Positions 52,834 through 61,893 of a stretch of DNA of 64,000 bases are shown here, piece after piece; position 1 is the first letter of the stretch, and each line of letters starts with the position of its first letter. The DNA is from Bacillota bacterium. GTDB lineage: Bacteria > Bacillota > Clostridia > Christensenellales > Aristaeellaceae. The DNA lies in NCBI GenBank assembly GCA_023416585.1, contig JAEZHM010000055.1, forward strand, positions 15,379-79,378, in the 5' to 3' direction. Made by a program: the position numbers and the translations under genes. Under the pieces are notes generated by a model, which ran no database searches, was not told the origin of the DNA, and saw nothing but the letters and a program-made list of their open reading frames with translations.

Positions 52834-53982
52834 TTACTTCTCATACGGCGGGCGGTACGCGCCGAGCACTTGCTCGTCTACGGCCCTCGTCTTACGGTAC
52901 ACGCCGACGTCGCCTATTTGTATGCCCTCGGGATCGGATGTGTTGCCCTCAATCGTGGTGATCGTATTGCCGCCCGCGCTTACGCTTTCGATGACCGCGA
53001 TGTGATCATACCCCCCGTTGCTTTGCCAGTCGAACAAAACAATGTCGCCGCGCTTGTATCCGCTTGTGATCCAACGGTTTTGCCTCTTTGCGAGCGCCTG
53101 GTAGTTGCGCACTCCCTCGGCAACGGATTTCCGGGCGGTGTCCAGGCTGCCCCAGGTCGTCCCCATCATCCCGGCGTCGTCAATGACTTTTGTGACAAAT
53201 ACGGCACACCATTGAACAGCCATGCCTGTTTTCCCAAAGTACCAGTCATTGAAGGTGACCAGGTTGCTGTCCAATGGGTCTTCGATGGTGCCTAGGTACT
53301 TGACCGCGGCACTTACGAGCTTGTTAACGTTATACTCATATTGCGAGACCGTTACGGTGCACGTGGCTTTCTTGCCCCCATCCTCTGCCGCTGCAGTGAT
53401 GGTCGCCGTGCCGGCTTTCTTACCTGTGATCAAGCCATTTTGGTCTACGGATGCCACCGAAGAATTGCTGGTTTGATAGCTGACTGCCTGGTTGGCCTCT
53501 TTGGGTGAAACCTCTGCCAAAAGCTTAAACGTGTCGCCTTTTTCAAGCGATAGTTCGGTATTGTTCAGTTTCAGGCCCGTTACCGGTACGGTAACCTTGA
53601 ACGTGCTGCCGGCGATTTGAAGCTCGGTGCCGCCCTCCCCGTAAACGACGGCAACCGCCTCATACGTGCCGGGGTCCACATCAAAAGTATTCCAGCTGTC
53701 GTCTATTGTTTCTCCCGTTTTCGCTGTGCCTTCGTATACAATGTCGGAGCCGATTTTTTGGACAAAGAATTTAGTGTTTTTATAGCCCATGCCAGTGATC
53801 ACGGCGGTCATTTTCACTGTTTCGCCCGCGCTATAACTCTGCTTGGCCGTACTGATCTTCAGCGTCGGGACCGGCTCGACGGCAGCGGCCGGGCCGGTTT
53901 CAGCCTGAGCCATCATGGGATTTGCCAGCGAAATAACGACACAAAGGGACAAGCAAACGATTATCATTAAACGGTATCTCAT
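52834..53982 (-). CDS. Secreted CHAP-domain amidase with Big2 domain
   Basis: A 382-residue exported protein: signal peptide (LMIIVCLSLCVVISLANPMM, site AQA|E), a carbohydrate-binding or Ig-like segment (about 40-130), a Big2 bacterial Ig domain (about 130-215; KLNNTELSLEKGDTFKLLAE, ATITAAAEDGGKKATCTVTV), and a C-terminal CHAP domain (about 225-382) with Cys in VQWCAVFVTKVI, GDIVLFDWQSNGGYDHIAVI with the His, and TTIEGNTSD. CHAP enzymes cleave peptidoglycan amide bonds. ATG 53982 has AAAGG upstream and gives the right signal peptide. Likely cell-wall remodelling or interbacterial use. Confidence 0.88.
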   Translation of the reverse strand: MRYRLMIIVCLSLCVVISLANPMMAQAETGPAAAVEPVPTLKISTAKQSYSAGETVKMTAVITGMGYKNTKFFVQKIGSDIVYEGTAKTGETIDDSWNTFDVDPGTYEAVAVVYGEGGTELQIAGSTFKVTVPVTGLKLNNTELSLEKGDTFKLLAEVSPKEANQAVSYQTSNSSVASVDQNGLITGKKAGTATITAAAEDGGKKATCTVTVSQYEYNVNKLVSAAVKYLGTIEDPLDSNLVTFNDWYFGKTGMAVQWCAVFVTKVIDDAGMMGTTWGSLDTARKSVAEGVRNYQALAKRQNRWITSGYKRGDIVLFDWQSNGGYDHIAVIESVSAGGNTITTIEGNTSDPEGIQIGDVGVYRKTRAVDEQVLGAYRPPYEK

Positions 53983-54036
53983 CAATAGCCTTTCTTGACA
54001 ATCCATGACTGCCATGTTTACTGTTTCTTATCATAC

Positions 54037-54061
54037 AAAAAAAGTCCCCAAAAACAAGGGG
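54037..54061 (-). terminator. Terminator hairpin on the minus strand
   Basis: CCCC/GGGG stem within CCCCTTGTTTTTGGGG, followed by a T7 run in the minus direction. It lies upstream of the CHAP gene, so it would stop transcription from the right. The gap to 54460 contains only a weak open frame. Confidence 0.55.
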
Positions 54062-54460
54062 GAGGGAAGAAGATACCAGTTCTACCCCTCCGCTTGATTA
54101 AAACTCTGTAACGGAAATTTACTGCCTATTTTGATAAAACTGGTAGTCAGACGGTGGTAAAAATCATACACAAAGAGGTTGCCGCAAGCGCTTTGCATTA
54201 AGCAGTACGCCAAGATGCATGCACTGTGCATAACGCCATTTCCTTCTGTATTATATAAAAATAGAGTGTAAAAGAAGCGCATACGCAGCGGCCCTGATTT
54301 TGGGACATGTGGATTTTTCATTAACCATGCGGTATAATTTGAACGAAGGATCTATTTGCTGCTAAGCCTAGTGAGAAGCCGCTCGCCTTTTAAAGCTTGA
54401 CGGCCTGAATGCATAAAAATAATTCCACTTTTGATACAAGTACTTTTTTTGATAAGGCTG

Positions 54461-56311
54461 GTGTTCACCATAGATAAATTCTCGCTGCTCAAGCAGTATT
54501 TTGGCCACAGCAAGTTTCGACCAGGGCAAGAGGCGGTGATTGACGCGCTGCTTTCTGGCCGGGATGCGCTGGGAGTCATGCCCACCGGGGCGGGAAAGTC
54601 TATTTGCTATCAACTGCCGGCGCTGCTGCTGCCAGGGCTTACGCTGGTGATTTCTCCCCTAATTTCCCTGATGAAGGATCAGGTAACCGCGCTGTCCCAA
54701 GCCGGAATTTCTTCCGCATATATTAACTCCTCCCTCACATCAGAGCAATACCATGAAGTATTCCGCCGTGCCAAAAACGGCGCCTACAAAATCATCTATG
54801 TGGCGCCGGAGCGGCTGACTACCGCAGACTTTTTCCGGTTTGCCGGGGAAATGGAAATATCGCTTCTGGCAGTAGACGAGGCCCATTGTGTTTCCCAGTG
54901 GGGGCAGGATTTTCGTCCCAGCTATTTGAAGATCGCGGAGTTTGCGAATTCTCTTTCCAGGCGTCCGGTGGTTGGCGCTTTTACCGCCACCGCCACCGCG
55001 GAGGTAAAAGACGATATGGAAAGACTCCTTCTTATGCGAAATCCGCTGCGCATCACCACCGGCTTTGATCGGCCCAATCTTTTTTTTGAGGTGGTGCGTC
55101 CCCATAGCAAGGATGCCTGCCTTCATGCCTTTCTCGACGAAAGGCTGGGGCAAAGCGGCATTGTCTACTGTGCCACCCGAAAATCGGTGGAATCGGTTTG
55201 CGAAAAACTGCGGCAAAACGGTATTGCTGCCACGCGATATCACGCTGGGCTTAATGATGCGGAGCGGAAGCAAAACCAAGAGGACTTCGTCTACGACAGA
55301 GCGAGGATCATGGTTGCCACCAATGCCTTTGGCATGGGGATTGACAAATCCAATGTCAGCTTTGTGGTGCATTACAATATGCCGAAAAATATCGAAAGCT
55401 ACTATCAGGAGGCAGGCCGCGCCGGACGTGACGGGGAAAAAGCCCATTGTTTGCTGCTTTTTTCCGCCGGCGATATACAAACGGCAAAGTTTCTCATCAA
55501 TAACGCCGAGGAAAACGAGGCGCTCTCCGAAGAGGAGCGGGAGCTTGTTCGAAAAAGGGATCTGCAGCGGTTGGATCAAATGGCCGCCTACTGTAAAACC
55601 ACCGGCTGTCTGCGCGCCCATCTGATGAATTACTTTGGCGAGAACGCCGCGGCAAATTGCGGCAATTGTGGGAATTGTACCGGAGAAGTGGTACTTAAGG
55701 ACATTACCGTCGAGGCGCAAAAAATACTCTCCTCTGTTGCCCGCGTAGAGAGAAAGTACACATCCGGTCTTGGACTTACACTGATTGTGCGCATGCTGCA
55801 CGGCAGCAAAGAGCAGCGGGTAATGCAGCTGGAGCTTGACAAATTGCCGACCTATGGCATCCTGCATGATATGGACCGCACCAAAATCAGGGACCATATC
55901 GACTGTCTCATACGCGAGGGCTATCTGACCCTGACAAATGATGAATACCCGGTGCTGCGCACGACCGAGCGAGCGAGGCAAGTGCTTTTCCACGGGGAAA
56001 GGGTGCTGTACACTTGTCGAAAGCAAAGTCTTTTCGAAAAAGCCGCTTCTTCCCCGAAAGAATATAAAGCCCTGCCGGCGCAGGCGGACGAAGACCTGCT
56101 TGCCACGCTGAAAGCATTGCGCACCAAACTGGCGCAAGCGGAGAAAGTACCGGCCTACATTATCTTTTCCAATGCCGCTCTTGCGGATATGGCTGCCAAG
56201 CAGCCCCGGAACATAGCGGAATTTCTGCAGGTAACCGGTGTAGGAGAGATCAAGGCCGCACGATATGGACAGGTATTTTTAAAAGAAATCCATCAAAAGA
56301 ATAAGGGATGA
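54461..56311 (+). CDS. recQ: ATP-dependent DNA helicase RecQ
   Basis: About 616 residues with the complete RecQ plan. Helicase motifs: motif 0 FGHSKFRPGQEAVIDAL, Walker A MPTGAGKSICYQLPAL, DEAH in LAVDEAHCVSQWGQDFRPSY, FTATATAEVKDDM, VATNAFGMGIDKSNV and YYQEAGRAGRDG. RQC zinc site: CKTTGC, then CGNCGNC. HRDC-like C-terminus: LPAQADEDLLATLKALRTKL and QVTGVGEIKAARYGQ. It unwinds DNA in recombination and repair. The start is uncertain; GTG 54461 (AAGG just upstream) fits the family, and TTGs further upstream are possible. Slightly AT-richer flank at the start. Confidence 0.95.
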   Translation: MFTIDKFSLLKQYFGHSKFRPGQEAVIDALLSGRDALGVMPTGAGKSICYQLPALLLPGLTLVISPLISLMKDQVTALSQAGISSAYINSSLTSEQYHEVFRRAKNGAYKIIYVAPERLTTADFFRFAGEMEISLLAVDEAHCVSQWGQDFRPSYLKIAEFANSLSRRPVVGAFTATATAEVKDDMERLLLMRNPLRITTGFDRPNLFFEVVRPHSKDACLHAFLDERLGQSGIVYCATRKSVESVCEKLRQNGIAATRYHAGLNDAERKQNQEDFVYDRARIMVATNAFGMGIDKSNVSFVVHYNMPKNIESYYQEAGRAGRDGEKAHCLLLFSAGDIQTAKFLINNAEENEALSEEERELVRKRDLQRLDQMAAYCKTTGCLRAHLMNYFGENAAANCGNCGNCTGEVVLKDITVEAQKILSSVARVERKYTSGLGLTLIVRMLHGSKEQRVMQLELDKLPTYGILHDMDRTKIRDHIDCLIREGYLTLTNDEYPVLRTTERARQVLFHGERVLYTCRKQSLFEKAASSPKEYKALPAQADEDLLATLKALRTKLAQAEKVPAYIIFSNAALADMAAKQPRNIAEFLQVTGVGEIKAARYGQVFLKEIHQKNKG

Positions 56312-56340
56312 CCGGTTAAGCCAACTCAACTTATACAAAT

Positions 56341-56790
56341 GATGATAAGGAACAAGGGGTGGAACTGGAATTCATTTCGGTGGTCCACGATGCGCTGGTG
56401 TTTCTAAACAACGTGCAAAACCCGGTCACAGGTCTTACACAGAAGCAGCTGCGCGACATCTACACTGGAAAGATCAGCTCCTGGGAAAAGGTGGGCGGAG
56501 AGGATGGGAAAATTATTCCCTTCCAACGCCAAGGTGGCTCCGGCAGCCAGACGCTCTTTGATAAGCTGCTTATGGGAAAGGTTGCGCCATGGTTCGCCCG
56601 GAAGCCTATCGGCCCACCGGAATGGGCGTGCTGGTGGACGAGGTGTCCAACTTTATACAGGGCCTATCGAGGAAATGTTCAAGCGCCCCTTTGCCGGCCT
56701 TGCGCGGGTTTACCCCTACTTCGGTATATTCATGGCGGACAAAATGATTCTATGTACGATGGGCAAGGCTTGATAATGCTTTGAGCTTGC
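56341..56790 (+). pseudogene. Remnant of a PstS-type phosphate-binding protein
   Basis: Frame-shifted remains: DALVFLNNVQNPVTGLTQKQ, RDIYTGKISSWEKVGG and PFQRQGGSGSQTLFDKLL in one frame (the phosphate-binding loop region of PstS-like proteins), then RPTGMGVLVDEVSNFIQGLS in the next frame, then FGIFMADKMILCTMGKA in the third. No signal peptide or N-terminal half. A duplicate of its last part lies at 50418. Confidence 0.75.
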
Positions 56791-56850
56791 TCTTTGGCAT
56801 TGCTTGTTTTAAAATATCATTTGAATTGAGTGGAACGATTAACAGGAATT
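56731..56850 (+). repeat. Copy 2 of the 120-bp direct repeat
   Basis: CATGGCGGACAAAATGATTC ... TTTGAGCTTGCTCTT ... AACAGGAA; partner of 50418-50537. The following sequence up to 57001 is noncoding and contains AAATTCCAATTTG at 56946-56958. Confidence 0.7.
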
Positions 56851-57003
56851 TGTTGGACAGTTTCAAAATGCGGGTCATTCATATACTGGGAATAAAGGCA
56901 TTCGACTTTTGAATAACTTCTACAATGAGCATAACCAAAGCTGCCAAATTCCAATTTGACGGGTAGTTTTAGAAGTTGACGATTTATATGGGGATGTAGC
57001 ATG

Positions 57004-57072
57004 ACCAGGGGGACGATTCCTTTGGTTTACCGTTCTCATGGTTTGCGCAAACCAAATGAACTGTCCCCTGGT
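57004..57072. repeat. Imperfect palindrome with GGGGACrGTnC ends
   Basis: ACCAGGGGGACGATTCCTTT ... AAATGAACTGTCCCCTGGT: about 24-base arms with a few mismatches around a 20-nt centre that is itself palindromic (GTTTGCGCAAAC). It ends right at the MFS stop codon, so it may double as its terminator. Confidence 0.65.
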
Positions 57073-58278
57073 TTATTCGGTGCGTATTCTCGTACTTAAC
57101 ACAAAGTTGGAGACAGCAATAACCGCTGCGGACATGAACACGGCCTGATAGCCGAACGCTGACCACAAAAGCCCGCCCAAGACCGGTATGATCATAGATA
57201 CCAAATGATCAACGGTGATACCCAGCGAGAGCGTGTGCGTAATGTCGGAAGGATAGAGGGCGATTTTTCGCATGTATGTGGATCTTGCCATATCCACAGC
57301 ATTTGTGGAACTGTCCAGGATATAGCAAGCCGCGATTACGATAACCGCTGCCGGTGCGGCAAAAATATCCGCAGCAAAGGAATATCCTATACACAATAAA
57401 AACAGCACAACAGCCTCGATAGACAAAACCTTGCGCTCTCCCAGCTTATCAATTGCATTTCCCACAAGCGTTCTGGTAAGGATACTGATCAATGCAATGA
57501 TCACGCCGAATATTGCAAACGTCTCAGGTCCTACCCCAAAGACCTGAATCAAAACCCATGGAGCAAACGTGAGAAAAATCTGCTTGCGTGCGCCGTTGAC
57601 GATGCACAGAAGATAATAGAGTGTGTATCGTTTCCGTATAATAAGTTTGAAGCTTTTATGATACGGCTCTTGCTTCTTCATAAAAAAAGATGTGAATGTG
57701 GCAAACAAATAGAAAAAAGCCGCAATGATAAACGCCGTTTTATAGGATAAATTTAAATATCTGAATCCAGCCCAGACAACCCCATATCCCAAGAGGGAGG
57801 CAGTAAGATTATATGCATTGTATTTTGCAAGCCTTGCGCCGAATTTCTCGGGATTCGAAAGGTGCATGCCCATGCTGCTTGCAATCGGCATGTAAAGATG
57901 CTGGCCCATGCTGAAAATCATCAGGAACAATACCAATACGCCATAGCTTTGTGAAAATCCCAGTCCGGCTATACCGATTGCCGCGGCAAACATAGAAATG
58001 GATGCAATGCGGGTATCGCCAAGAAACGCAAGCAGCGACAAAACAAACACAACCAAAAACCCCGGCAGCTCTCTTGGGAATTCAAGCACACCGCGCGCGG
58101 ATTCGGATAAATGAAATACATCGCTCAAAAAATTGTTGAATACCGAATTGTTAATTCCGCCTGCCACACCGGATAGGAAACCGATACATAAATATAAGGC
58201 AAATTCTCTGTCACTCGTTATGCTTTCATGAATGCCGTTTTGAAGGGATGAGATACGTTTTTCAATTAACTTTAACAA
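57073..58278 (-). CDS. MFS transporter
   Basis: A 401-residue major facilitator superfamily protein with about 12 helices: ALYLCIGFLSGVAGGINNSV, LPGFLVVFVLSLLAFLGDTR with the A-like loop GDTR, FGVIIALISILTRTLVGNAI with DKLGERKVLS as the matching loop in the second half, and AAPAAVIVIAACYILDSSTN. The substrate is unknown; MFS proteins exchange sugars, drugs or metabolites. Start TTG 58278 lies 8 bases after GAGAGGG. It is monocistronic, with repeats on both sides. Confidence 0.88.
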   Translation of the reverse strand: MLKLIEKRISSLQNGIHESITSDREFALYLCIGFLSGVAGGINNSVFNNFLSDVFHLSESARGVLEFPRELPGFLVVFVLSLLAFLGDTRIASISMFAAAIGIAGLGFSQSYGVLVLFLMIFSMGQHLYMPIASSMGMHLSNPEKFGARLAKYNAYNLTASLLGYGVVWAGFRYLNLSYKTAFIIAAFFYLFATFTSFFMKKQEPYHKSFKLIIRKRYTLYYLLCIVNGARKQIFLTFAPWVLIQVFGVGPETFAIFGVIIALISILTRTLVGNAIDKLGERKVLSIEAVVLFLLCIGYSFAADIFAAPAAVIVIAACYILDSSTNAVDMARSTYMRKIALYPSDITHTLSLGITVDHLVSMIIPVLGGLLWSAFGYQAVFMSAAVIAVSNFVLSTRIRTE

Positions 58279-58591
58279 TTAATTTTCCCTCTCATGTATA
58301 GATTTCTTCCTTCATGCAGGTATACTATATCATAACATGTCGGTTTTTCAATGATGCAATTCTGCAAAACGAAACTAATTTCACTACACGGGCTATGTTA
58401 AAGCCTTGTGGAAAAGTTATTCGTAAAGTACAGCAATCCCAAAAGGGGCCTTGTCACTTTTTTGAGTCAGAGCTTGACGAGTTTTTAGTGCTTTACGGAC
58501 CACGAGGGCGGTTCTTCGGTTATATCGTCCCCTTTTTTACGGTTGTCTTGGTTTAAGGATAGATGGAAGGCATGGAATGCTGGGAAAAATC

Positions 58592-58680
58592 GTAGGGCGC
58601 TTTTCCCGGCGCGCCGCAGGTTGGATTATCCGGGCATGAAATCACGGCAGCATACGGCGCGCCGGGCCAAAGCGCCCTAC
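58592..58680. repeat. 25-bp inverted repeat (MITE-like)
   Basis: Arm 58592-58616 (GTAGGGCGCTTTTCCCGGCG plus CGCCG) and arm 58655-58680 ending CAAAGCGCCCTAC, 38-bp spacer, one insertion and one mismatch. The rest of 58279-58864 has no gene; a GGGGACAGTAG-type motif ends at 58745. Confidence 0.75.
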
Positions 58681-58864
58681 AGAGACGAAGAGAATCCCCG
58701 GAGGATCGGGGCAATACAAGGGACGTAACACAGCCTACTGTCCCCTTGGTTTACCCAGTTATGCATTTGCCATATCAGATCATTGACAGGCTTTTTCCGT
58801 AAGTGTATGATTAAGCGTAACAGGTTGAAATTTCATAAAATCAGCTCAAAGGATAGCAGTCTTC

Positions 58865-60787
58865 ATGAACAGAATCGCCAGAATATCGGCCTTGGTCCTC
58901 GTATGCTTACTGAGCATTACCGCCTGCACCGCAAAGAGCGGCGGGAGTTTGATCAAGGCGGAAACCTTTTACGAGCCCGATACCTCTATTTCGTTGCCGG
59001 CCACCGTGGCATATGTCGTAAAAGGTGCCGCAACCTTTCAGACCGGGGAGCAACCCAATTCCGCCTTTGTCATGCTGGATGAAGTATTAAACGTACTGGA
59101 CACAGAGGGAAGCCCGGCAGCCCAAAGTCTGGATGCGCTTTTTGAAAGCCTTTCCGGCGTGATTCCGGGGCTGTATGTAAAGACAGACACAGAGGCTAGT
59201 TTGCTTGCCTCCTATTTGAAGAAAAACAACAGGCAAGACGTGATTGTAGCCGCGGAAGCAGATAGTGGCGAGCTTGTAAAAAGTATAAAGACGGAGCTGC
59301 CCGCCATCCGTGGGCTTTTGGATTTTTCCAAAACCAGACGAGAGATGACGATAGAAGAGTTGGGGCAAGTGGTTGCCAAAACCAACGCAAGCGGCGCAAA
59401 GATAGCACTTTTGTCTTATGAAACCGCCACCCGCGAATCTGTCAGGTACCTGCAAAGCAGGCTTACTACTGTCTGGGTCCGGTCGGAAGGCGGAATGGAG
59501 GAACTTTTAACGATCCTCACCAATGGCGTCAATGGCCTGATGACAAGTGATTATCATGCGGCCTATGCAGCCATGTCGCTTTTTAAGGCTGACGCGCCCA
59601 TTCTGCTCCGCGCACCGCTCATTATCGGACACCGGGGGTTGGCCAGCAATTATGTGGAGAACACCTTGCGTTCCGAACAGGCGGCAAAAAGTGCAGGAGC
59701 AGACATGCTGGAGTATGATATATACCTGAGTGCCGACGGGGAGCTTTTCGTGCTCCACGACGAAACCATGGAAAGGCTCTTTAACCGGCCCGATATAAAG
59801 GACACAGAGGCTTTGACACTGGCCGAGCTCCAGGCCATCCCTTTTAGCAGTGATTCCCCAAATGGCGTGCAAAAAAGGAACCACACTCCCGCCAAGGATT
59901 CTCCAAACGGAATTATATCCCTGGATCCTTCGGATCATATCCCTTCCCTGCGGGAGATGTTCGAGGCCTTCCATGGTACGGATGTCGTTCATTTGGTGGA
60001 GATCAAGTCTCAAAACCCGGCTATCGTAGGCAAATTGAAGGCCCTGGCACAGGAATATTGCGTTACGGATCAAATGGACGTGATTTCTTTCAATGTGCCT
60101 ATTTTGAAGGCCATGGCAACGCAGTGGCCCGAAATGTCTTTGGGGTGCCTGGGGTATGACGACGCAAAAGGCAGCGCACAGCGGAAAGGCAGGACGCTGG
60201 ACGAGGAGCGGGAGGTGCCCTATGCCAACCATGCGAAGCTTCTTAAAGATAACAATGGGGATGCGAAAAACGCTTTGCAGGCGCTGAACGAAGTTCTGGG
60301 TTCCTATAATGGCACGTATAACCCCTCCTACGCGGGGATCTCTTATGACATGCTCAAGGCGGGCCGCCACCTGGGCGTCACCGCGTGGCCATGGACGTAT
60401 AACAAATCAGACATGTTCGCCCAGGATTATCTTTTTGGCATGTGGGGCCTGACCACCAACTTCACCACCTGGGCTTCCGGGCTGCCGGAATCCTTTTCTG
60501 CTTCAGACTTGAAAATGGCTATGGGGGAAACGCGTAAAGCGGGAGAAGCCTTTTCCGCCGTGCTCACTGCCTATCAAGGCGAAGCTTATCTTCCGGATAA
60601 CATCGAACCGGTAATCGTATCAGGGGCGGAGCATATGAAGCTGGAAGGTGACACCCTTACCGCCGTATCTTTAGGGACAAGCCTGATGATGCTGCGTGTC
60701 CGCGTTCCCCTTGTGATCGGCGGAAAGGATTTTGGTGCGTATTATGTCTACTCCAACCCCGTTACATTGACGGTTGAATCATATTAG
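58865..60787 (+). CDS. Lipoprotein with a glycerophosphodiester phosphodiesterase domain
   Basis: A 640-residue exported lipoprotein: SALVLVCLLSITAC lipobox (Cys at about 21). About residues 30-250 look like a degenerate GDPD-type or related barrel without HRG. About 250-530 is an active-looking GDPD domain: IIGHRGLASNYVENTLRSEQ (His at about 256), ADMLEYDIYLSADGELFVLH with E-x-D and catalytic His, and VVHLVEIKSQNP. The C-terminus carries an Ig-like tail. AAAGGATAGCAG precedes the ATG. It would cleave glycerophosphodiesters or teichoic-acid-like polymers outside the cell, complementing the cytoplasmic GDPD at 44366. Confidence 0.87.
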   Translation: MNRIARISALVLVCLLSITACTAKSGGSLIKAETFYEPDTSISLPATVAYVVKGAATFQTGEQPNSAFVMLDEVLNVLDTEGSPAAQSLDALFESLSGVIPGLYVKTDTEASLLASYLKKNNRQDVIVAAEADSGELVKSIKTELPAIRGLLDFSKTRREMTIEELGQVVAKTNASGAKIALLSYETATRESVRYLQSRLTTVWVRSEGGMEELLTILTNGVNGLMTSDYHAAYAAMSLFKADAPILLRAPLIIGHRGLASNYVENTLRSEQAAKSAGADMLEYDIYLSADGELFVLHDETMERLFNRPDIKDTEALTLAELQAIPFSSDSPNGVQKRNHTPAKDSPNGIISLDPSDHIPSLREMFEAFHGTDVVHLVEIKSQNPAIVGKLKALAQEYCVTDQMDVISFNVPILKAMATQWPEMSLGCLGYDDAKGSAQRKGRTLDEEREVPYANHAKLLKDNNGDAKNALQALNEVLGSYNGTYNPSYAGISYDMLKAGRHLGVTAWPWTYNKSDMFAQDYLFGMWGLTTNFTTWASGLPESFSASDLKMAMGETRKAGEAFSAVLTAYQGEAYLPDNIEPVIVSGAEHMKLEGDTLTAVSLGTSLMMLRVRVPLVIGGKDFGAYYVYSNPVTLTVESY

Positions 60788-60930
60788 TCAGGAAATGACC
60801 ACGGGGACAGTACATTCGGTTCCATGTTTCCCTGGCTCCCCCAGATGTATATTTGTGCATATATTGAGAAAGTTTGCTGTGGTAGAGATATAATATATGG
60901 GTTATATCTGGTAATTACAGTAGGAGATGC

Positions 60931-61533
60931 ATGGAATTGCTAAAGAAAGCAAAAGTATATGGCTCTTGGCGGCTCATATCAGCAAAGAGATTTTTCTGCC
61001 TTGTGATGATTTTTGTGTTTGGTGTTCTTTCGCCCGTTGCAACAATTGCTGAACAATCGACGAAAGAAAGGATGATTGATGTGCACTTTACTGATTACGA
61101 AGATCTGTATTTTTCAATACTGGATTTAACAGCTGGGCCGGAAGATGATGCACAGTTTGAGTCGCTTCCGGAACCTGCGCAAGCCATGTATATTGTGGCT
61201 ATTCTCGATATGGAAGTGCAAAATGGCGGACTCTGCCAATTCTTCGTCAACTGTGGCTCTGCATATGCTGCTCGGACAACAGACAGTCTGAAAGCGATTG
61301 GATTGGAGCCAATGAGGATTCTGTATGAATCATTTCTGTCTGATCATCAGATCGACCCGACAGATTTACTTTCCTTTCAAAGTGATACGGAGGAGGCTTT
61401 TATAGCGCAGTACGATCGCTATCCCTTCGACGATTTCGATGATGCCTACGTTGATCTATGGGAGAAGCTGAATTTTGAAGAGATCATGCTGCAATATGCC
61501 AACGACCATTCAGAGGCATTCTTTCATAATTAG
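60931..61533 (+). CDS. Exported DUF4375/DMP19-like protein
   Basis: A 200-residue protein with an N-terminal hydrophobic segment (FFCLVMIFVFGVLSPVATIA, possible signal peptide) and a DUF4375-like core: MYIVAILDMEVQNGGLCQFF and VNCGSAYAARTTDSLKAIGL. Relatives are small proteins of unknown function, some in immunity-type loci. AGTAGGAG lies before the ATG. No toxin partner is nearby, so immunity is not supported. The acidic C-terminus (YPFDDFDDAYVDLW) is typical. Confidence 0.7.
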   Translation: MELLKKAKVYGSWRLISAKRFFCLVMIFVFGVLSPVATIAEQSTKERMIDVHFTDYEDLYFSILDLTAGPEDDAQFESLPEPAQAMYIVAILDMEVQNGGLCQFFVNCGSAYAARTTDSLKAIGLEPMRILYESFLSDHQIDPTDLLSFQSDTEEAFIAQYDRYPFDDFDDAYVDLWEKLNFEEIMLQYANDHSEAFFHN

Positions 61534-61893
61534 TCATATAACTATGGGGACGGCAGACTGCGCTCTGGTCCACTGCGTTCTCCGGATTCGACGATAGGAT
61601 GGTAGGTTTGGATGTTCTCGTTACGCAGGCAGCTGCAGTTTTTTTTTGCAGTAGCTTAAAGAGTACTTTTCTTTCTCATGTACAGTGAAACATTTGTTTT
61701 CCCCTGTTGCTATGGGTTTTCTGACACAGTCTGAATAAGGTACGATAAATTGCGAAGATTCCGGCGGGATGATCGTCGGGTGGCTTTTGTGATAAAATAC
61801 TGCCGTACTTCGCCTTCGTTTATCCTGGTTCTCTTGCTAAGTAAAAACGAAATTCGTATGTGGAATGATCTCATCCAAGAAAGGAAGATAACC
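61534..61893. other. Noncoding gap before the aldehyde dehydrogenase
   Basis: Contains GGGGACGGCAG (61546-61556) and a T9 run near 61640 behind CTGCAG, which may be a terminator. No gene; the in-frame extension of the dehydrogenase upstream lacks family similarity. Confidence 0.45.

Noticed and set aside
54082..54321. A 79-codon minus-strand gene upstream of the CHAP gene
   Set aside because: No ribosome binding site, no family resemblance, and its end overlaps a short motif also found in noncoding sequence at 39152.
54740..56137. A 465-codon open frame on the minus strand opposite recQ
   Set aside because: recQ has all helicase motifs on the plus strand; the antisense frame has no family signature or ribosome binding site and results from codon bias.
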